The notes under the pieces are model-generated. The model was given only the letters and a program-made list of their open reading frames with translations, searched no databases and had not been told where the DNA came from. From Mesostigma viride (taxonomy: Eukaryota; Streptophyta; Mesostigmatophyceae; Mesostigmatales; Mesostigmataceae): 64,000 nt of DNA. Shown piece by piece: positions 59,551 through 64,000 of this stretch. Numbering within the stretch: position 1 is the stretch's first letter; each line of letters opens with the position of its first letter. The DNA lies in assembly GCA_009746045.1 (NCBI GenBank), contig RPFO01002154.1, positions 1-64,000 on the forward strand, read 5' to 3'. The translations under genes and the position numbers were made by a program.

Positions 59551-59576
59551 GTGACTCCCCACCGGGAGCATGAGTT
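59551..59576 (+). other. LINE 3'-end hairpin, second copy
   Basis: 'gtgactccccaccgggagca' followed by 'tgagttaaatgaatg' repeats the first 3'-end motif 432 bp downstream. It leads into the (GAAA/GAAT)n run without any LINE body in front. Confidence 0.6.
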
Positions 59577-60442
59577 AAATGAATGAAAGAAGGAAAGAAG
59601 GAAAGAATGAAAGAAAGAAAGAAGGAAAGAATGAAAGAAAGAAAGAAAGAAAGAAAGAATGAATGAATGAATGAATGAATGAAGGAAAGAATGAAAGAAA
59701 GAAAGAAGGAAAGAATGAAAGAAAGAAAGAAAGAAAGAAAGAATGAATGAATGAATGAATGAATGAATGAATGAATGAATGAATGAATGAATGAATGAAT
59801 GAATGAATGAATGAATGAATGAATGAATGAATGAATGAATGGGTGGGTGGGTGGGTGGGTGGGTGGGTGGGTGGGTGGGTGGGTGGGTGGGTGGGTGGGT
59901 GGGTGGGTGGGTGGGTGGGTGGGTGGGTGGGTGGGTGGGTGGGTGGGTGGGTGGGTGGGTGGGTGGGTGGGTGGGTGGGTGGGTGGGTGGGTGGGTGGGT
60001 GGGTGGGTGGGTGGGTGGGTGGGTGGGTGGGTGGGTGGGTGGGTGGGTGGGTGGGTGGGTGGGTGGGTGGGTGGGTGGGTGGGTGGGTGGGTGGGTGGGT
60101 GGGTGGGTGGGTGGGTGGGTGGGTGGGTGGGTGGGTGGGTGGGTGGATGGATGGATGGATGGATGGATGGATGGATGAATGCATGAATGAATGAATGAAT
60201 GAATGAATGAATGAATGAATGAATGAATGAATGAATGAATGAATGAATGAATGAATGAATGAATGAATGAATGAATGAATGAATGAATGAATGAATGAAT
60301 GAATGAATGAATGAATGAATGAATGAATGAATGAATGAATGAATGAATGAATGAATGAATGAATGAATGAATGAATGAATGAATGAATGAATGAATGAAT
60401 GAATGAATGAATGAATGAATGAATTGATTGATTGATTGATTA
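59577..60442. repeat. Compound period-4 array GAAA, GAAT, GGGT, GGAT, GAAT, GATT
   Basis: Mixed GAAA/GAAG/GAAT to 59737, pure GAAT to 59840, about 76 GGGT units to 60144, GGAT to 60176, about 60 GAAT units to 60424, then GATT. The 4-bp register is kept across the motif changes. ORFs here are artefacts. Confidence 0.97.
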
Positions 60443-60590
60443 ATGCACTGGGCGGGTTCCACCAGGGAAAGCTTTTCAACGGATAGAAAATTCAGCGCAG
60501 CCTGGCGCAGCCCCTACCATCAACATTGTCAGCATGTACTTAGCAGCACTCCATCGGACCACCCTGGAGCAACCTTGAGATCCCGGTCCG

Positions 60591-62501
60591 TCATATCAGC
60601 CCTTCATATGGGGGGGAAACGGGGTCCCCTAGACAGAGCTCATCCCACCACATCACCGTGCAGTCGCTGCCCGCAAAGATGCCATACACCCCCACGGTCG
60701 TGCTCGTGCCCATGGCGTTCACAATTATCAACCGCCGGCAACCTGCCGCGATCGCCTTCATGCCTTCATCCGTGACGCCGTGGCAGCTATGCACGTTCAG
60801 GGAGCACAGCTGTGGGCACGCCCCCCCGATCGCGAAGAGCGATTTGTCCGTGACCTCGCTCCCACTCTTCGAGATGTCCAGGTGAAGGAGTCCACCCGCG
60901 GCGGGCCCCGATAGCAGGCTCGCCACGTGTGCGTCGGATAGTGCCGAGCACCAGCCCATCCACAGAGAGCGCAGCCGCGTGCAGGTGCGGCCAATCATCT
61001 GCGAAAGCTCCTCCAATCGGTACCGAGTGCCCGAGACATCCAGCGCCTCCAGCTGCCCGCCGCGGTGCTCGAGCACGGCAGGTGCCCCACCATTCCCCAG
61101 GTCACCGTGCCGCAGGTTGAAACACCGCAGCTTGGCGCAGAAGCGGGCCACGGTCCTCAAGCTGGCATCCGTCATCCGAAACCCCCACATGCCCATACTG
61201 AGCTCCTCCAGCTCCCGGCAGTGTTGGCTCACCAAGGCAACACCAGCATCCGTCACGTTGGTGCAATCCCTGATGTCCAGGTGGCGCAAGCGGGGGCAGT
61301 GAATGGCAATAATGCCCAGGCCGCCATCCGTCACGCGCGGGCACGCGTTGATGCGCAGGTGCTCTAGCAGGGGGCACCCTTGTGCCAGCGCAATAATGCC
61401 CGCATCGGTCAGGTCCAGCGTCATGCCTACCGCCAGGTGGCGCAAGTCCGGGCAGTTTGAACCCAGCGCGCGGCTGATGGCGTCGTCGAACGTTATCACC
61501 TCGCGCGCGTCCAGGTGTCGCAAGCGGGCGCATCGGGACACCATCTGCTGCAACCCTGCACTCGCGTACAGGATCCCTGCAACACTCACATGCTGCAGCT
61601 GAGGGCAGCGGTCCGCCAGAGCGCGCATGCCGTCTGCGGTGATGGCGACACAGCCGGATAGGTCGATGCCTGTCAGGCCTGGGCAGCCCTCTGCGATCGC
61701 GATGATGCTGTCATCCCTGAGGTGTCGGAGACCGTGAATGCTCAAGTGCTGCAGGCCCGGGCCGTGCGCAGCGATTACAGATATGCTTGCGTGCGTCACG
61801 TGCGAGCAACCCTGGACATCCAGGTGGCGGAGGTTGGTGCTGCACTGGGCGATGGCGAAAATGCCGGCATCTGCCACCCTCGTGTTTGCCACCACGAGCT
61901 GCTCCAAGAGGCGGCAGCGCTCGGCGATCTGCTGGATACTTGCGTCCGTAACTAGCCGGCACTCGCTGACAAGCAGCTCCTTGAGGTCATGGCAGTGGTG
62001 GGCCAGGGAAATCACGCCACTATCGGTCACGTCACAGCCACTGACATCCAGCCTCTCTAATCCCTTGCATGATGCAGCAACAACTGCCAGTAAACTGTCC
62101 CCGACACCGGCGCAGCATGCCAAGTTCAAAGCGCGCAGCCGCGTGCAGTGTGCAAGTCCCATCAGGGTCTGCCTTGCCATCCCTGGGCTGGCTGGCCCTC
62201 CCTGTTTCATTAGGTCTAGCTTGCTCCTAGGTATGGGATGCGCCATCCGCGTCCACAAAGATAATGTCTGTAGATTCGGACATTTTGTTAGCAGCCAGTC
62301 TAACCAGCCTGGTTTGCTGGCCACGTCGGCAATGTCTTCCCAGAACAACTCGGGAAGCCCCTCGAGAGATTCATCCACAGCAGACAAGAACGCACGGCAA
62401 GTTTGACGTAGCTGCAAGCGCTCCAGCACCGGAAGTTCTCGTAACACCTGGGCGCCAACGCCACGGAGGGCTAATACCTGGTCCATTGTGCCAACTCGCA
62501 A
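60591..62501 (-). CDS. LRR protein of the AMN1/F-box-LRR type (LRR2)
   Basis: 636 aa in a single exon. It starts MRVGTMDQVLALRG; Met6 (62484-62486) is an alternative start. Residues 6-50 are a degenerate F-box-like segment (VGAQVLRELPVLERLQLRQTCRAF), matching the N-terminus of LRR1. About 17 LRRs with VTDAxI/CPxLxHL cores follow. The end, VMWWDELCLGDPVSPPYEG, corresponds to VYWGDEYTPLDPWEG in LRR1, but LRR2 stops there and lacks the acidic hexanucleotide-coded tail. The likely role is substrate recognition for an SCF-type ubiquitin ligase, by family analogy only. Confidence 0.87.
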   Translation of the reverse strand: MRVGTMDQVLALRGVGAQVLRELPVLERLQLRQTCRAFLSAVDESLEGLPELFWEDIADVASKPGWLDWLLTKCPNLQTLSLWTRMAHPIPRSKLDLMKQGGPASPGMARQTLMGLAHCTRLRALNLACCAGVGDSLLAVVAASCKGLERLDVSGCDVTDSGVISLAHHCHDLKELLVSECRLVTDASIQQIAERCRLLEQLVVANTRVADAGIFAIAQCSTNLRHLDVQGCSHVTHASISVIAAHGPGLQHLSIHGLRHLRDDSIIAIAEGCPGLTGIDLSGCVAITADGMRALADRCPQLQHVSVAGILYASAGLQQMVSRCARLRHLDAREVITFDDAISRALGSNCPDLRHLAVGMTLDLTDAGIIALAQGCPLLEHLRINACPRVTDGGLGIIAIHCPRLRHLDIRDCTNVTDAGVALVSQHCRELEELSMGMWGFRMTDASLRTVARFCAKLRCFNLRHGDLGNGGAPAVLEHRGGQLEALDVSGTRYRLEELSQMIGRTCTRLRSLWMGWCSALSDAHVASLLSGPAAGGLLHLDISKSGSEVTDKSLFAIGGACPQLCSLNVHSCHGVTDEGMKAIAAGCRRLIIVNAMGTSTTVGVYGIFAGSDCTVMWWDELCLGDPVSPPYEGLI

Positions 62502-63491
62502 TTCGCAAGGCCGCTACTATGCGGCTGATAATTTAATATGGCCTATTGAACACGGCTTTAAGAGAACGCTTTTCACCGAATCCAGGCTCTTATGAGAGCC
62601 AAGGAAAAATTGAAGGTGTCTTTGACACGTCTTAACCAATGCTAACGGTGACGGGCCAATGGCATCAATAAAATACCGTGGGTTAGCGATATTCTTGCAC
62701 GGACTGAGATACCACCTCCTAGAAACTACGTAAGTAACCCTTTCACCCCCACTCTTTGAATCACGCCAGCCGGAGGGGTTGGTCAAGTTTCTAGTCTTCC
62801 TGGCCTTGGAAGTTGGAACGTCCCAGCGTTTCCAACCTTCTTTTCTACAGCGTCCATACGCCAATGTTATTTAATGGAAATAACAATCAGTTATTCATCA
62901 ACCTTCCAATTATCAATAGGAATTAGGAACGGAATCCCTTAATTCTTTCATTATTGGAGGGCGACATGCTATATGGACGGCGAAATGCTTCGCAATTCCC
63001 AAATCCTGGCCTCGCACCCCATGTCGCACCGCCCTTTTCCCCGAGTAAAATCCTGTGTAATGAACTCTATTATCCCTACATTATCCCATCGGGCATCCTG
63101 TTATATATTATATATCATAAAAGTTTAAGTTTACGAACGATGTCCATAAAGTTCACTGCCCGTTTTTCCAGGTAAATAGGTGTACGTTTATTCCAAATAT
63201 AGCCAGTAGGTAATCCCTGCTAAGTTCACTGCCCGTTTTCCGCCTGTTGACGACAAGTTAAGATACGATATCCGCCCGGTCCGTGAGATCCTTAGCGACT
63301 AAGCAGTTGCGCTAGGGGAGGGTAGACGCCTTCATGAACATTCCATGGCCAGAAACTAGGAAGTCAGAAAAAGGCTTGAGGGATGGCCGGATGGGCTGTC
63401 AGCATCATTTTCTTCAGAAGAAAACGTGCACAAGGGTCGTTCACGCATTACACGCGGCGATGGCCGCTACCTCTATCTCTAGTGTACGTGA
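62502..63491. other. Intergenic region upstream of LRR2
   Basis: Divergent promoter region between LRR2 and the right-edge gene. An AT-rich stretch 'ttatatattatatatcat' lies at 63100-63118. 'aagttcactgcccgttttcc' occurs at about 63149 and again at 63221. No gene is seen. Confidence 0.45.
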
Positions 63492-63536
63492 GTGCTATTG
63501 TTCACCAGCCGTGGCATTTCCCCAAGTGTAGGCATC

Positions 63537-64000
63537 ATGGGGAGGATACTAACGATAAAATTCCTGCTCGTTTGTTTAGGAGTGCACCTGGTGGCGACGG
63601 TGGCCGCTTTATCTTCTGAAGAAAATGTCAAGATTATGACATCACACGAAGTACGCGTGAGCTGCTGTGAAACGTAGTGGTTGTGTTGGCTGCAGCTGTT
63701 AGTCGCAATGGTACTCTAGCTTTTGACGTCTCACGCTAGAAATACGCCGTATCAACGTGGTTGTCAAGCATACGTAAGTCTCCTGCTTGCTTGCTTATTT
63801 ACCTCGGTCAATTCCGTGTACAACCCGGGAACTGTTGGCTCGAAATGGCTGGTATCAAATGCTGGATGCAGGATGACAGCAGCATCAATCCTCCGGAAAC
63901 AAACATGACACTCCCTACAACGCCAGGCATAAAAACCAATTGGGTGTTCCAAACCAACCCACACTTCAAATACTGCCACATGGCAATGGTGGAGGTTCTC
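63537..64000 (+). CDS. Secreted or membrane protein, partial, runs off right edge
   Basis: Exon 1 (63537-63650) encodes a clear signal peptide: MGRIL, a hydrophobic FLLVCLGVHLVATVAAL core and a likely cleavage site near ALSSEE. The donor gtacgc follows GAA. A CAG acceptor at 63871 opens a frame (63872-64000) that stays open to the window end and joins in phase 0. It has an NMT glycosylation site and an aromatic/Cys segment (NWVFQTNPHFKYCHMAM). An in-frame upstream Met at 63492 would bury the signal. The family is not recognised. A 34-nt alternative exon at 63740-63773 was considered but breaks the frame. Confidence 0.5.

Noticed and set aside
59144-60479. ORFs of 295-346 codons with IHSF, THPP or GGRE repeats
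   Set aside because: Tetranucleotide repeats read in frame; no start context or flanking domain.
63740-63773. 34-nt exon between 'tag' and 'gtaagt' in the right-edge gene
   Set aside because: Including it shifts phase and puts the next open segment out of frame; skipping it joins 63650 to 63872 in phase 0.

Overview
This is nuclear DNA of a eukaryote, most likely a green alga or another member of the green plant lineage. The evidence is a histidyl-tRNA synthetase of the plant organellar type with a transit-peptide-like leader, a MAP kinase kinase kinase of the plant ANP/NPK1 family, GC-rich exons, GT-AG introns and very abundant simple repeats. The species cannot be fixed from sequence alone. 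I saw no prokaryotic operon structure.

Layout. 1-3715 is tandem satellite DNA: a 975-bp unit twice, then a 172-173-bp unit about eight times. 4040-5625 holds a dispersed repeat interrupted by a 975-bp non-autonomous hAT-type DNA transposon with an intact 8-bp target-site duplication. 6090-15104 (minus) is an 11-exon organellar-type HisRS. 18173-20545 (minus) is an intronless leucine-rich-repeat protein whose acidic tail runs into a coding hexanucleotide array. 23600-36154 (plus) is a 14-exon ANP/NPK1-type MAPKKK. 38833-39999 (minus) is a 5'-truncated LINE with an 11-bp target-site duplication. 40976-42481 (minus) is an intronless HMG-box/AT-hook protein. 43573-57152 (plus) is an 11-exon U-box/WD40 protein, probably an E3 ubiquitin ligase. 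About 57735-59150 is a second, frameshifted LINE followed by 1.3 kb of period-4 simple repeats. 60591-62501 (minus) is a second intronless LRR protein, paralogous to the first. A signal-peptide gene begins at 63537 and runs off the right edge.

The genes do not form a pathway. They fall into two classes: three long, intron-rich genes (about 9, 12.5 and 13.6 kb for CDSs of 1.5, 2.4 and 1.5 kb) and three intronless, GC-rich genes. Most repeats lie inside introns. The most unusual signal is that several exon edges, splice site included, recur as decayed copies in the adjacent intron. Another is that in the WD40 gene each intron within the propeller region falls at the same codon position of the repeat. 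All gene models were spliced by eye. Reading frames close in all three spliced genes, but no transcript evidence was available.
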